The notes beneath the pieces are model-generated. The model did not search any database. It was not told the DNA's origin and saw nothing but the letters and a program-made list of their open reading frames with translations. The translations under genes were made by a program, and so were the position numbers. A stretch of 64,000 nucleotides of DNA from an uncultured Alphaproteobacteria bacterium (lineage in GTDB: Bacteria; Pseudomonadota; Alphaproteobacteria; Rs-D84): positions 44,951-108,950 of the forward strand of contig CAKQEW010000004.1 of assembly GCA_934230415.1 (NCBI GenBank), in the 5' to 3' direction. Position 1 is the first letter of the stretch. Every line of letters begins with the position of its first letter. Shown piece by piece: positions 40,853 to 47,652 of this stretch.

Positions 40853-42472
40853 ATGGCAAAGAATATTGTTTTTGATACTGATAAATTGGCGGTTGGCGTT
40901 GATAAATTGGCAGACGCCGTAAAAATCACCATGGGACCCAAGGGCCGCACGGTTATCATTGAAAAATCATATGGTGCGCCGGTCGCAACCAAGGACGGTG
41001 TGACGGTGGCCAAGGCGGTATCACTGAAAGACCCGGCGGAAAACATTGGTGCGCGCATGGTTCAAGAAGTCGCAAAAAAGGCCGGCGATGATGCGGGCGA
41101 CGGTACAACAACTGCGACCGTGTTGGCGCAAAAGATTATCCGCGAAGGTCGCCGTGTGATTGCCGCCGGTATGAACCCGATGGATGTAAAACGTGGAATT
41201 GATATGGCGGTTGCGGCCGTGGTTGGCGACATTGAATCGCATGCCCGCCCGGTCAAAGACAGCAGTGAAATCGCCCAGGTCGCGACAATTTCTGCGAATT
41301 CTGACCGCGACATTGGTGAAAAAATCGCCGATGCAATGGAACGCGTTGGCAAAGAGGGCGTTATCACCGTTGAGGAAGCCAAGGGGCTGGAAACAGAAAT
41401 TGATGTGGTTGAAGGTATGCAGTTTGACCAGGGATTTATGTCGCCATACTTTGTTACCAACAGCGAAAAAATGTTGGCAGAATTGGACGGCGCGCAAATC
41501 CTGGTTTCTGAAAAGAAAATCACAGGGCTGCAGGCGTTATTGCCGATTTTGGAACCAATTGCACAATCGGGGCGTCCACTGTTGATTATCGCCGAAGACG
41601 TTGAATCAGAGGCATTGGCGACATTGGTCCTGAACCGTCTGCGCGGTGGATTAAAGGTCTGTGCGGTCAAGGCCCCAGGTTTTGGCGACCGACGCAAAGA
41701 AATGCTGAAAGATATCGCGGCGGTGACGGGCGCAACGGTTGTATCTGACGATATGGGTATGACATTTGACAACATTACCCCGGCGGTTCTGGGCAGTGCA
41801 AAGAAAGTCGTTGTCAGCAAGGATTCAACACTGGTTGCCCAGGGTGCCGGCGATAAATCTGCGATTGACGCGCGTGCCGATGAAATCCGCAAATTGTTGA
41901 CAACAACAACATCCGAATACGACCGTGAAAAATTGTCAGAACGCCTGGCGAAATTGGTCGGCGGTGTTGCCGTTATCAAGGTCGGTGGCATGACAGAGGT
42001 TGAAGTTAAAGAAAAGAAAGACCGTGTTGATGACGCACTGGCAGCGACACGTGCGGCGGTTGCCGATGGTATCGTGGCTGGTGGTGGTATCGCACTGGTA
42101 CGTGCGGCGGCGGCGTTGGAAAAATTGACGGGCGCAAATACAGACCAGAACGTTGGTATTGATATTGTCCGTCGTGCAATTGTTGCACCATGTGCCCAGA
42201 TTGCCGAAAACGCGGGCGTATCTGGCGAAATTGTTGTAGGCAAGGTTTCAGAATCGTCCGACTATAATTTCGGATACAATGCCCAAACCGGTGAATATGT
42301 TGATATGATGGCGGCGGGGATTATTGACCCGGCCAAGGTTGTGAAAACAGCAATCCAGGCGGCGGCATCAACCGCAGGCGCAATCCTGACCACGGGATGC
42401 GTGATGTCTGAAATACCCGAAGAAAAACCAGCGACCCCCGGTGTGGGTGGCGGCATGCCAGGTATGATGTAA
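40853..42472 (+). CDS. groEL: chaperonin GroEL
   Basis: The 539-residue protein has the full GroEL pattern: ITMGPKGRTVIIEKSYGAPVATKDGVTVAKAV, DDAGDGTTTATVLA (ATP hydrolysis Asp), AVKAPGFGDRRKEMLKDIA and IVAGGGIALVRA, and a C-terminal GGMPGMM tail. It refolds proteins with GroES. AAAGGA precedes the ATG. A strong terminator follows. Confidence 0.98.
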   Translation: MAKNIVFDTDKLAVGVDKLADAVKITMGPKGRTVIIEKSYGAPVATKDGVTVAKAVSLKDPAENIGARMVQEVAKKAGDDAGDGTTTATVLAQKIIREGRRVIAAGMNPMDVKRGIDMAVAAVVGDIESHARPVKDSSEIAQVATISANSDRDIGEKIADAMERVGKEGVITVEEAKGLETEIDVVEGMQFDQGFMSPYFVTNSEKMLAELDGAQILVSEKKITGLQALLPILEPIAQSGRPLLIIAEDVESEALATLVLNRLRGGLKVCAVKAPGFGDRRKEMLKDIAAVTGATVVSDDMGMTFDNITPAVLGSAKKVVVSKDSTLVAQGAGDKSAIDARADEIRKLLTTTTSEYDREKLSERLAKLVGGVAVIKVGGMTEVEVKEKKDRVDDALAATRAAVADGIVAGGGIALVRAAAALEKLTGANTDQNVGIDIVRRAIVAPCAQIAENAGVSGEIVVGKVSESSDYNFGYNAQTGEYVDMMAAGIIDPAKVVKTAIQAAASTAGAILTTGCVMSEIPEEKPATPGVGGGMPGMM

Positions 42473-42499
42473 AAAAACGCCCCACCGGGGCGTTTTTTA
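42473..42499 (+). terminator. intrinsic terminator of groESL
   Basis: CGCCCC (42478-42483) pairs with GGGGCG (42487-42492), followed by six T. Confidence 0.9.
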
Positions 42500-42515
42500 A
42501 AGAGAGAGCAAAGAG

Positions 42516-42534
42516 AAGAGAGCAGAGAGCAATG
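42516..42534 (+). repeat. 19-bp inverted repeat, left copy
   Basis: This purine-rich 19-mer (AAGAGAGCAGAGAGCAATG) has its exact reverse complement at 43384-43402, 0.85 kb away. The bases before it are also AG-rich. Confidence 0.8.
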
Positions 42535-42535
42535 A

Positions 42536-42562
42536 AGTGCGCCATCCGGCGCACTCTTTTTT
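42536..42562 (+). terminator. second terminator downstream of groESL
   Basis: AGTGCGCC (42536-42543) pairs with GGCGCACT (42548-42555), then CTTTTTT. Confidence 0.75.
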
Positions 42563-42582
42563 AGATCCCCGCTGGCAAACCA

Positions 42583-42608
42583 CCCACAAAATCATGCGAT
42601 TTTGTGGG
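42583..42608. other. perfect hairpin downstream of the small HTH gene
   Basis: CCCACAAAATC (42583-42593), loop ATGC, GATTTTGTGGG (42598-42608). It lies 31 bp past the stop of the minus-strand HTH gene and may end its transcript or stabilise its 3' end, although no long T-run follows. Confidence 0.55.
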
Positions 42609-42638
42609 ACCCGGGTCGGGGTGTCGTTATTCGCCCGT

Positions 42639-42839
42639 TTATTTGCCGCGACACAATATGGATTGCAGCGGATGTTGTGTCGCGCCAACAAGGCCGATTA
42701 ATTGAAACGTCGTGAATGTGTATCGCCCAGCGGTAACCAGTTCGTATTCAGCGACGGTTATCCCCAACGCATTACACATGAATATGACAGACAATCCCAT
42801 TTCAGTACGTATTTGTTCAACTTCCAGACAGGTTTTCAT
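42639..42839 (-). CDS. small Xre-like HTH protein, putative
   Basis: The 66-residue product fits a Cro/C1-type helix-turn-helix by pattern: EVEQIRTEMGLSVIFMCNALGITVAEYELVTAGRYTFTTFQLIGLV. The usual Gln and Glu landmarks are only partly kept, so DNA binding is uncertain. GGGGGT precedes the ATG at 42839. It lies directly downstream of one copy of the duplicated structured RNA on the same strand. Confidence 0.55.
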   Translation of the reverse strand: MKTCLEVEQIRTEMGLSVIFMCNALGITVAEYELVTAGRYTFTTFQLIGLVGATQHPLQSILCRGK

Positions 42840-42851
42840 ATTACCCCCAAC

Positions 42852-43005
42852 AAAAAACCACCAGGGAGGTTAAGAGCTATAATAGAGTATAGTGCGTTTA
42901 TTCAATATATTCACGCACCTCCAACCTGTTTGGTTGGAGATGTCTCGTCATCTCGTACGCTCTATTTGGGACTCTTAAACCCCACAATAGCAATCCGCCA
43001 CTGCA
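42852..43005 (-). ncRNA. structured RNA, copy 1 (new family, paralogue at 45902-46082)
   Basis: Read on the minus strand, this ~154-nt segment follows a TTGTTT-17-TATAAT promoter. Predicted helices in plus coordinates are: CTCTTAA (42972-42978) with TTAAGAG (42870-42876), where the first strand is also the loop of a GGG/CCCC hairpin (42968-42983), giving a pseudoknot; CTCTATT (42960-42966) with AATAGAG (42881-42887), enclosing a GATG/CATC hairpin (42939-42952), CTCCAACC/GGTTGGAG (42919-42939) and GTGCG/CGCAC (42892-42918). A weak hairpin and six T (42852-42857) follow. Copy 2 keeps every helix with different bases. It lies ahead of the small HTH gene and could be a leader/riboswitch or a separate RNA. 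Confidence 0.6.
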
Positions 43006-43011
43006 TCGCGA

Positions 43012-43040
43012 ATTATATACCATGTTTTCACAAAAAACAA
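43012..43040 (-). promoter_or_regulatory. promoter of structured RNA copy 1
   Basis: Minus strand: TTGTTT (43035-43040), 17-nt spacer, TATAAT (43012-43017). Confidence 0.55.
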
Positions 43041-43226
43041 GGGAAACAATTGGTTAGGACAGGAATGCGGTTCAGGGCGCAAGTACGCGGGCGACACGTA
43101 ATAAATTACACGACACAAAATTGAACTATGTTCACAGCGAAAAAAACTTAAGAACTGTCATCCCGTGGGTGGTGTCCTCGGAATCCGGGTGAATGGACTT
43201 GCGCGGTACGCGCACTACTGCTTGTC

Positions 43227-43246
43227 ATTCCTGCGCAGGCAGGAAT
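43227..43246. repeat. short palindromic repeat
   Basis: ATTCCTGC (43227-43234), GCAG, GCAGGAAT (43239-43246), preceded by GTC. It resembles the GTCATTCCTGC...GCAGGAAT palindromes scattered through many proteobacterial genomes. A related but less perfect TGTCATCCCG...AATCCGGGT lies at about 43157-43192. Confidence 0.65.
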
Positions 43247-43351
43247 AGGGACCGTGCAGTGCGAGCGAATGCGAGCCATGTTCGAACAATCGCGGTTTTT
43301 ATTATTAGGGACTAATTACCCAATTACGACATACCAAGGGAACACAATGGA

Positions 43352-43369
43352 CCCCGGCCTGGGCCGGGG
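43352..43369. repeat. GC-rich palindromic repeat
   Basis: CCCCGGCC, TG, GGCCGGGG is a perfect 8-bp hairpin followed by TGACGGG. It is likely another member of the dispersed palindromes in this gene-poor stretch (42840-43504). Apart from the RNA and repeats I see nothing else coding here. Confidence 0.6.
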
Positions 43370-43383
43370 TGACGGGATAAAAA

Positions 43384-43402
43384 CATTGCTCTCTGCTCTC
43401 TT
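43384..43402 (-). repeat. 19-bp inverted repeat, right copy
   Basis: This is the exact reverse complement of 42516-42534. The pair brackets the HTH gene, structured RNA copy 1 and the palindromes. Confidence 0.8.
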
Positions 43403-43504
43403 TATCGCGGCGGAGCGTCAGCGGAGACGGATGCACTCTTTATTTATCGGCCTTGCCATGTGTGTGTTTCCGTGCTATGCTGATATGCACAGTGGGGGAT
43501 GAAT

Positions 43505-44080
43505 ATGAAACAATTTCTGGTCGCGTCATTATTTCTGGCAATTCCGATGGTGGCATCGGCGGGGATTTATAATACTGGCGATTGGTCGCCGTACCTGACG
43601 TCTGGATTTGGGGTGACGTACACCAACGCCAGCATGCACGGATATGACATGAGTGGTTTTACCGGCGTGTTCAATATCGGTGCCGGTGCACGTCGTGATC
43701 GCATGCGTGTCGGTTTAACATATCAGAAACGTGACACAATAAACGAACTGTTTTCGTCATGGCTGACCCAGACAGACGCGTCCCTGGATGAACAGGCACT
43801 GATTGCAACGGTGTCATACGATATTATTTCTGGGCGCTGGTTCGGTATGTATGTCGGTATCGGTGCCGGCGTGAACCAGTATGATTTTTCATTGGAATAT
43901 AATGACGGCCACACACCGAAATACAGTGACAGTGGTTATGGCGCGATTGGCAGTGTATCTGGCGGAATCACGTTACATATTGCAAACCTGTCACTGAATT
44001 TGGGGGCGGATTATAATTACATTGCGCGCCCACGATCCCAGACCATAACACCACGCGTTGGGTTTGGTCTGGCGTTCTAA
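43505..44080 (+). CDS. small outer-membrane beta-barrel protein
   Basis: The 191-residue product has a signal peptide (cleavage near ASAGIY) and eight likely amphipathic strands (PYLTSGFGVTYTNA, GVFNIGAGARRDRMRVGLTYQKR, MYVGIGAGVNQYDFSLEY, NLSLNLGADYNYIA), ending in a C-terminal Phe (PRVGFGLAF). It belongs to the broad OmpA-like barrel class. ATG 43505 is preferred because GGGGG (43494-43498) is properly spaced; ATG 43499 is too close to it. Confidence 0.78.
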   Translation: MKQFLVASLFLAIPMVASAGIYNTGDWSPYLTSGFGVTYTNASMHGYDMSGFTGVFNIGAGARRDRMRVGLTYQKRDTINELFSSWLTQTDASLDEQALIATVSYDIISGRWFGMYVGIGAGVNQYDFSLEYNDGHTPKYSDSGYGAIGSVSGGITLHIANLSLNLGADYNYIARPRSQTITPRVGFGLAF

Positions 44081-44110
44081 AATGGGGGGGCGGGGCACAC
44101 GCCCCTGTGA

Positions 44111-44914
44111 CTACCCCCGGGTTACATTAAAACTGCGGGAACGCAATCGGGCCGCGCGTTCGCCCAGTGTGAATTGAATCCCGCGACGGCGTGCCATGCG
44201 AAACGCCATTGTTTCGGCGGTCACTGGTTGGTCCGGATGTGCGGCATAACTGGCCTTGCGTTCCGACATCAGACGCCGCAAGAATGTTTCAATAAAATCA
44301 GGTTGCATATTTTCACGACATATCTGGCGATACATGCGGTGAATTGCACGATATTGGCGTTTTGCCTGGCGCCGTATTGTGCGAATCTGGTCGGCCCCCA
44401 GGCGTTCTGGGTGGCGTATCCATTCGTCGCGCGCAATGGAATATGCACTGCCGACCTTGTACATGTTTGGACCGTATTTTGGTGTGGTGACCTCTACCAC
44501 CTCTATATCAATATTGCGGCCACATACGCGTATGCGGTAATTCCGCATCCACGCGCCCTGCATAGATTTCAGAACCGCGCGTGGTTCCACGCCAGATAAC
44601 TTTTCCCGCAATGGCGCCAAATCCGCCACAATGCATATGTCAATATCACTGTTTTTGTCATAGTAATAATTTGTGGATGAACCATGTATAAATATGTCAC
44701 GAATACACTGGTTCGGAATGGGCAGGCCGATTTTCTGCATAAAACGGATATAGTTCCATGCAATCAGTTGCAACGAATTGGAAACCAGTTTATTCATCTG
44801 GTCGTTTTCGTCCCAGATGTTTGGATCCAATGATTTGTGATAAATAAACCGTGGCCACGTCCGGGGGCGTAACAGCGGCAGCCTGGGCATCCGTTCGCGC
44901 TTAAACATAACCAT
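44111..44914 (-). CDS. nucleotidyltransferase-domain protein
   Basis: The 267-residue product has a DNA-polymerase-beta-like motif IHGSSTNYYYDKNSDIDICIV (GSxTN...SDxD), with a third acidic residue later in IDIEVVEV. That matches minimal nucleotidyltransferases. The N-terminus is Arg/Pro-rich and the C-terminal half is helical and very basic, suggesting RNA or DNA contact. The substrate is unknown. GGGGGAAAA precedes the ATG. It follows two secreted-protein genes on the same strand with a 14-bp gap. Confidence 0.72.
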   Translation of the reverse strand: MVMFKRERMPRLPLLRPRTWPRFIYHKSLDPNIWDENDQMNKLVSNSLQLIAWNYIRFMQKIGLPIPNQCIRDIFIHGSSTNYYYDKNSDIDICIVADLAPLREKLSGVEPRAVLKSMQGAWMRNYRIRVCGRNIDIEVVEVTTPKYGPNMYKVGSAYSIARDEWIRHPERLGADQIRTIRRQAKRQYRAIHRMYRQICRENMQPDFIETFLRRLMSERKASYAAHPDQPVTAETMAFRMARRRGIQFTLGERAARLRSRSFNVTRG

Positions 44915-44928
44915 AATTTTCCCCCGCG

Positions 44929-45495
44929 TTATGCAGCCGAACTGCTGTCTATAATCCGTTCGTACCCGATACCACCATTAATGGTGCATGACGCATAGCA
45001 TTCACTATCAACCAACAGGTAACCACTGTTACAATAATCTTTGTTTGTGCATTCGCCCCACATACCGTCATCGCCACAAATTGCGGTTCCGCCACCACCC
45101 GTGTCATCAGAGCAGCTGCTTTCTGATTCGCCCGGGGTACATTCCGGTGTGACGCACACATCATCGGCATCGTCTGTCAGTTCCCAAGCCATATACACAG
45201 GATCTATATCATTATGTGTTTGTGTACAGGTTAATGTATATTTTTGGTTCGTTGTGTCATCGCAATAACAGTATATGGATTCCCCACCTTTCATGGTTGC
45301 GCCCCTGGCGTTGTCTGTATCCACCGCTTTGCATGAACCATAATCTGGATGATACCCTGTCTCTGTAGATTCTGTACCACAAACTACGCTGGCATTTGTG
45401 CGTGCCGCTTCGGCATTATTGGTGTGGACCATCCCCAGAAATGCCAAAACGGATGCCCAAAACCGAAACCACGATAATTTTATTTTCTTTGCCAT
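44929..45495 (-). CDS. secreted Cys-rich protein
   Basis: The 188-residue product has a signal peptide (basic start, hydrophobic core to about residue 30, AEA-like cleavage) and about 14 Cys spread over the mature part (YCYCDD, CVTPECTPGESESSC, CGDDGMWGECTNKDYC). It is acidic and low in hydrophobic residues, so a disulfide-stabilised secreted or surface protein is likely. I do not recognise the family. GGGGGAA precedes the start. It forms a pair with the next Cys-rich gene upstream (24-bp gap). Confidence 0.65.
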   Translation of the reverse strand: MAKKIKLSWFRFWASVLAFLGMVHTNNAEAARTNASVVCGTESTETGYHPDYGSCKAVDTDNARGATMKGGESIYCYCDDTTNQKYTLTCTQTHNDIDPVYMAWELTDDADDVCVTPECTPGESESSCSDDTGGGGTAICGDDGMWGECTNKDYCNSGYLLVDSECYASCTINGGIGYERIIDSSSAA

Positions 45496-45519
45496 TTTTT
45501 ATTTCCCCCGTGTAAAAAA

Positions 45520-45876
45520 TTAGTACGCGCAATTGCCGGCATATTTATATGTGTGACCCGTGCTGTCCTTGAATTTTTGGGAATCACTGGCCGCGATGTA
45601 ACATGCACTCTGTAACAGTGGTGCCTTGGGTTCCACATATCCCGATGAAGAATATGTCCATGTCCGGACCGTGGCGGTTCCACCACTGGCCAATGTTACG
45701 CTGGGGCATTTTGTGCATGTCGTGTACATATCTTGATCACTGATGTAATCATAAACACTGCCACCGGCGTAATATCCATTGTTGCATTGATATACAACAC
45801 ACCGTTTAGAGGCTTGTGCCATCGCGGCGGTTGTGCACATTACCATTGCCAAGCCCAAGATAATTGTTTTTTTCAT
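45520..45876 (-). CDS. small secreted Cys-containing protein
   Basis: The 118-residue product begins with a clear signal peptide (MKKTIILGLAMVMCTTAAMAQA). The mature part has CVVYQCNNGYYAGG and CTKCPS, a Thr/Ser-rich centre and CAY at the end. The NGYYAGG phrase recalls short surface proteins with EGF-like or growth-factor-receptor-type Cys spacing, but no family is certain. AAGGGGAA precedes ATG 45876. Structured RNA copy 2 ends 25 bp upstream on the same strand. Confidence 0.65.
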   Translation of the reverse strand: MKKTIILGLAMVMCTTAAMAQASKRCVVYQCNNGYYAGGSVYDYISDQDMYTTCTKCPSVTLASGGTATVRTWTYSSSGYVEPKAPLLQSACYIAASDSQKFKDSTGHTYKYAGNCAY

Positions 45877-45901
45877 CTGTAAATTCCCCTTTCCCTGGGT
45901 G

Positions 45902-46082
45902 AAAAAACTCACCCTGCCAAGGCGGGTAGTTGGAGGTTAAGAACTATAATTTACGGAAATAGCGGGCTTATTTTAATATATCACCACCCTCCAACCACTT
46001 GGCTTGGAGGTGTTTATTGTCCCCACGGACACCGTAAATTAAGGGGTTCTTACGCCCCGACATGGCCGCTTCGCCTTGTCAC
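45902..46082 (-). ncRNA. structured RNA, copy 2 (paralogue of 42852-43005)
   Basis: This ~180-nt minus-strand segment has the same helix plan as copy 1. In plus coordinates: a GACA-GGC/GCC-TGTC hairpin near the 5' end; GGGG/CCCC (46043-46058) whose loop GTTCTTA (46046-46052) pairs with TAAGAAC (45938-45944); a 9-bp closing helix CCGTAAATT/AATTTACGG (46032-46040 and 45948-45956); CCTCCAA/TTGGAGG (45988-46010). ACCCGCC..GGCAGGGT with a T6 run (45902-45927) is a strong terminator right behind it. Helices match copy 1 by compensating changes. Nothing coding is seen between 45877 and 46168. Confidence 0.62.
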
Positions 46083-46088
46083 GGAATT

Positions 46089-46117
46089 ACTCTAGCACAG
46101 ATGACAATCCCGCGCAA
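46089..46117 (-). promoter_or_regulatory. promoter of structured RNA copy 2
   Basis: Minus strand: TTGCGC (46112-46117), 17-nt spacer, TAGAGT (46089-46094) preceded by TGC. Confidence 0.5.
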
Positions 46118-46140
46118 CGATTTTTTAAGTGGAAAAAATA

Positions 46141-46161
46141 AACCGCCGGCAAACGGCGGTT
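46141..46161. other. hairpin at the left end of the tRNA-Arg unit array
   Basis: AACCGCC (46141-46147) pairs with GGCGGTT (46155-46161). It may terminate transcripts from either side. Confidence 0.5.
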
Positions 46162-46168
46162 AAATTTA

Positions 46169-46904
46169 TGGTGCGCCCAGAAGATTCACTCGGTATTTGC
46201 GCGTGTGCACAAATACCTGCGTGGCATTCGTGACGGCTCGCCTGCGTTAGCACTTGGCTTGCCTACTCATTGTCGCCCCCTCTGGTCGGGTTCAAATCCT
46301 TGGACTTGCACGGAATAAAAAATGCCCACGGATTTAACCGTGGGCATCTTTTATTCTGGCGCGCCCAGAAGATTGGCTGACGCCGACCTTGCAAAATTTG
46401 CTGGCGCAAACCGGCATACATCCGTCTGCCTTTTTGCTGCGGTTCCGAACCCTCTGGTCGGGTTCGAACCCTTGGGCGTACAACAATTTAATGAAAAACA
46501 CCGCGCAAGGCGGTGTCCTTCATTAAACTGGCGCGCCCAGAAGATTCACTCGGTATTTGCGCGTGTGCACAAATACCTGCGTGGCATTCGTGACGGCTCG
46601 CCTGCGTTAACACTTGGCTTGCCTACTCATTGTCGCCCCCTCTGGTCGGGTTCAAATCCTTGGGCTTGCACGGAATAAAAAATGCCCACGGATTTAACCG
46701 TGGGCATCTTTTATTCTGGCGCGCCCAGAAGATTCACTCGGTATTTGTGCATACACACAAATACCTGCGTGGCATTCGTGACGTCTCGCCTGCGTTAACA
46801 CTTGGCTTGCCTACTCATTGTCGCCCCCTCTGGTCGGGTTCAAATCCTGGGGCGTGCAACATTTTAATGAAAAACACCGCACAAGGCGGTGTCCTTCATT
46901 AAAC
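46169..46904 (-). repeat. tandem array of four ~188-bp units carrying the tRNA-Arg 3' end
   Basis: TGG(C/T)GCGCCCAGAAG, which on the minus strand is the tRNA-Arg 3' end with CCA, recurs at 46169, 46357, 46529, 46717 and finally in the real tRNA at 46905 (spacing 188, 172, 188, 188). Units 1, 3 and 4 share a core with the hairpin GGTATTTG/CAAATACC; unit 2 has a different core. The far end of each unit holds a T-arm-like GGTTC(A/G)AA(T/C)CC plus GGGC, a rough inverted copy of the tRNA-derived end. Each unit then has a terminator: GATGCCCACGG-type in 1 and 3, ACACCGC(C)-type in 2 and 4. No protein is credible here. Confidence 0.85.
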
Positions 46905-46981
46905 TGGCGCGCCCAGAAGGATTCGAACCCTCAACCTTCTGATCCGTAGTCAGATGCTCTATCCAATTGAGCCATGGGCGC
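46905..46981 (-). tRNA. tRNA-Arg (ACG)
   Basis: Complete cloverleaf: acceptor GCGCCCA/TGGGCGC, D-arm GCTCAATTGGATAGAGC, anticodon loop CTACGGA (ACG), T-arm GAGGG TTCGAAT CCTTC, discriminator G and encoded CCA. A34 would need deamination to inosine by TadA to read CGN codons. Confidence 0.96.
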
Positions 46982-46992
46982 AACGTTGTTAT

Positions 46993-47020
46993 ATTCTATA
47001 CATTTTTATTATGATTGCAA
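46993..47020 (-). promoter_or_regulatory. promoter of tRNA-Arg
   Basis: Minus strand: TTGCAA (47015-47020), 16-nt spacer, TAGAAT (46993-46998). Confidence 0.55.
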
Positions 47021-47036
47021 GAAAAAATAATATTTT

Positions 47037-47627
47037 TTATTTGCTGCCACGACCGGTGTTGTTTATGCCGTGGTACATCATATTGAAATGCTGGCGACAT
47101 ACGGATTTATAATTACTGTCCCCGACCGCAATTTGCGCGCCCGCCCGCACGACATTGCCGTTTGCATCAAATCGCAGATGGTGCGTCGCCAGGTGCATGC
47201 ATCCTGGAATCTGGCACGTTGATTCCATACGGTGCAGTTTGGCGCCAACCTCTATCAATCGGCGGGACGCCGGGAATATGTTTTCATTGCTGTCCACCAT
47301 CAGGCCATAGCACATAATGATAATTGGGCGACTGTCGGCAATGTGTACCAGGCGATTGATATCCGCCGGGGTGAAAAATTGCACTTCATCAATCAGGACC
47401 ATTTTTGTATCCGCGGCCGGCGTATAATCAATCAGATTTTCGCGCACAGACGCATCCACAGAAATTCCGATTCGCGAATCAACGTGGGTTGCACTGAAAC
47501 GATTATCAGTCTGGGGTTTTATCACCTCTGTCTGGTTACCATTTTTTGCCTGGTTATACGCATTGATAATCAATTGCGCGGATTTTGAACAACCCATCGT
47601 CCCGTAATGAAAGTGCAAGTTTGCCAT
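47037..47627 (-). CDS. tdk: thymidine kinase
   Basis: The 196-residue type II thymidine kinase has the P-loop region LHFHYGTMGCSKSAQLI, the Walker B-like VLIDEVQFF, and zinc-binding Cys in STCQIPGC with a late VCRQH. It phosphorylates thymidine for salvage. MANLHFHYG at 47627 is the start; the frame extends upstream into htpX without support. htpX follows 25 bp upstream on the same strand. Confidence 0.92.
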   Translation of the reverse strand: MANLHFHYGTMGCSKSAQLIINAYNQAKNGNQTEVIKPQTDNRFSATHVDSRIGISVDASVRENLIDYTPAADTKMVLIDEVQFFTPADINRLVHIADSRPIIIMCYGLMVDSNENIFPASRRLIEVGAKLHRMESTCQIPGCMHLATHHLRFDANGNVVRAGAQIAVGDSNYKSVCRQHFNMMYHGINNTGRGSK

Positions 47628-47652
47628 GTTTTTGTTCCCTGTGTTAATTTGT

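Noticed and set aside
41062..42243. 393-codon ORF antisense to groEL
   Set aside because: A shadow of GroEL codon bias (Ser/Thr/Ala-rich), with no start signal.
42991..43005. GCCACTGC resembling the cobalamin-riboswitch box
   Set aside because: None of the other conserved cobalamin-riboswitch elements is present, and it lies on the strand opposite the RNA promoter.
42702..43124. 140-codon plus-strand ORF over the HTH gene and RNA copy 1
   Set aside because: It is antisense to both, lacks a start signal and resembles no protein.
44084..44090. G7 tract after the barrel gene as phase-variation site
   Set aside because: It lies outside coding sequence and is not in a recognisable promoter spacer.
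42852..46082. Retron msr/msd as explanation for the duplicated RNA
   Set aside because: No reverse transcriptase lies nearby in the window, and the closing helix does not show the retron branching-G layout.
46322..46902. Two plus-strand ORFs (118 and 90 codons) across the tRNA-Arg unit array
   Set aside because: They share the same repeated phrase, cross terminators and tRNA-derived sequence, and have no Shine-Dalgarno.
46169..46904. CRISPR array
   Set aside because: Unit length (~188 bp) and near-identical 'spacers' do not fit; no cas genes are present.
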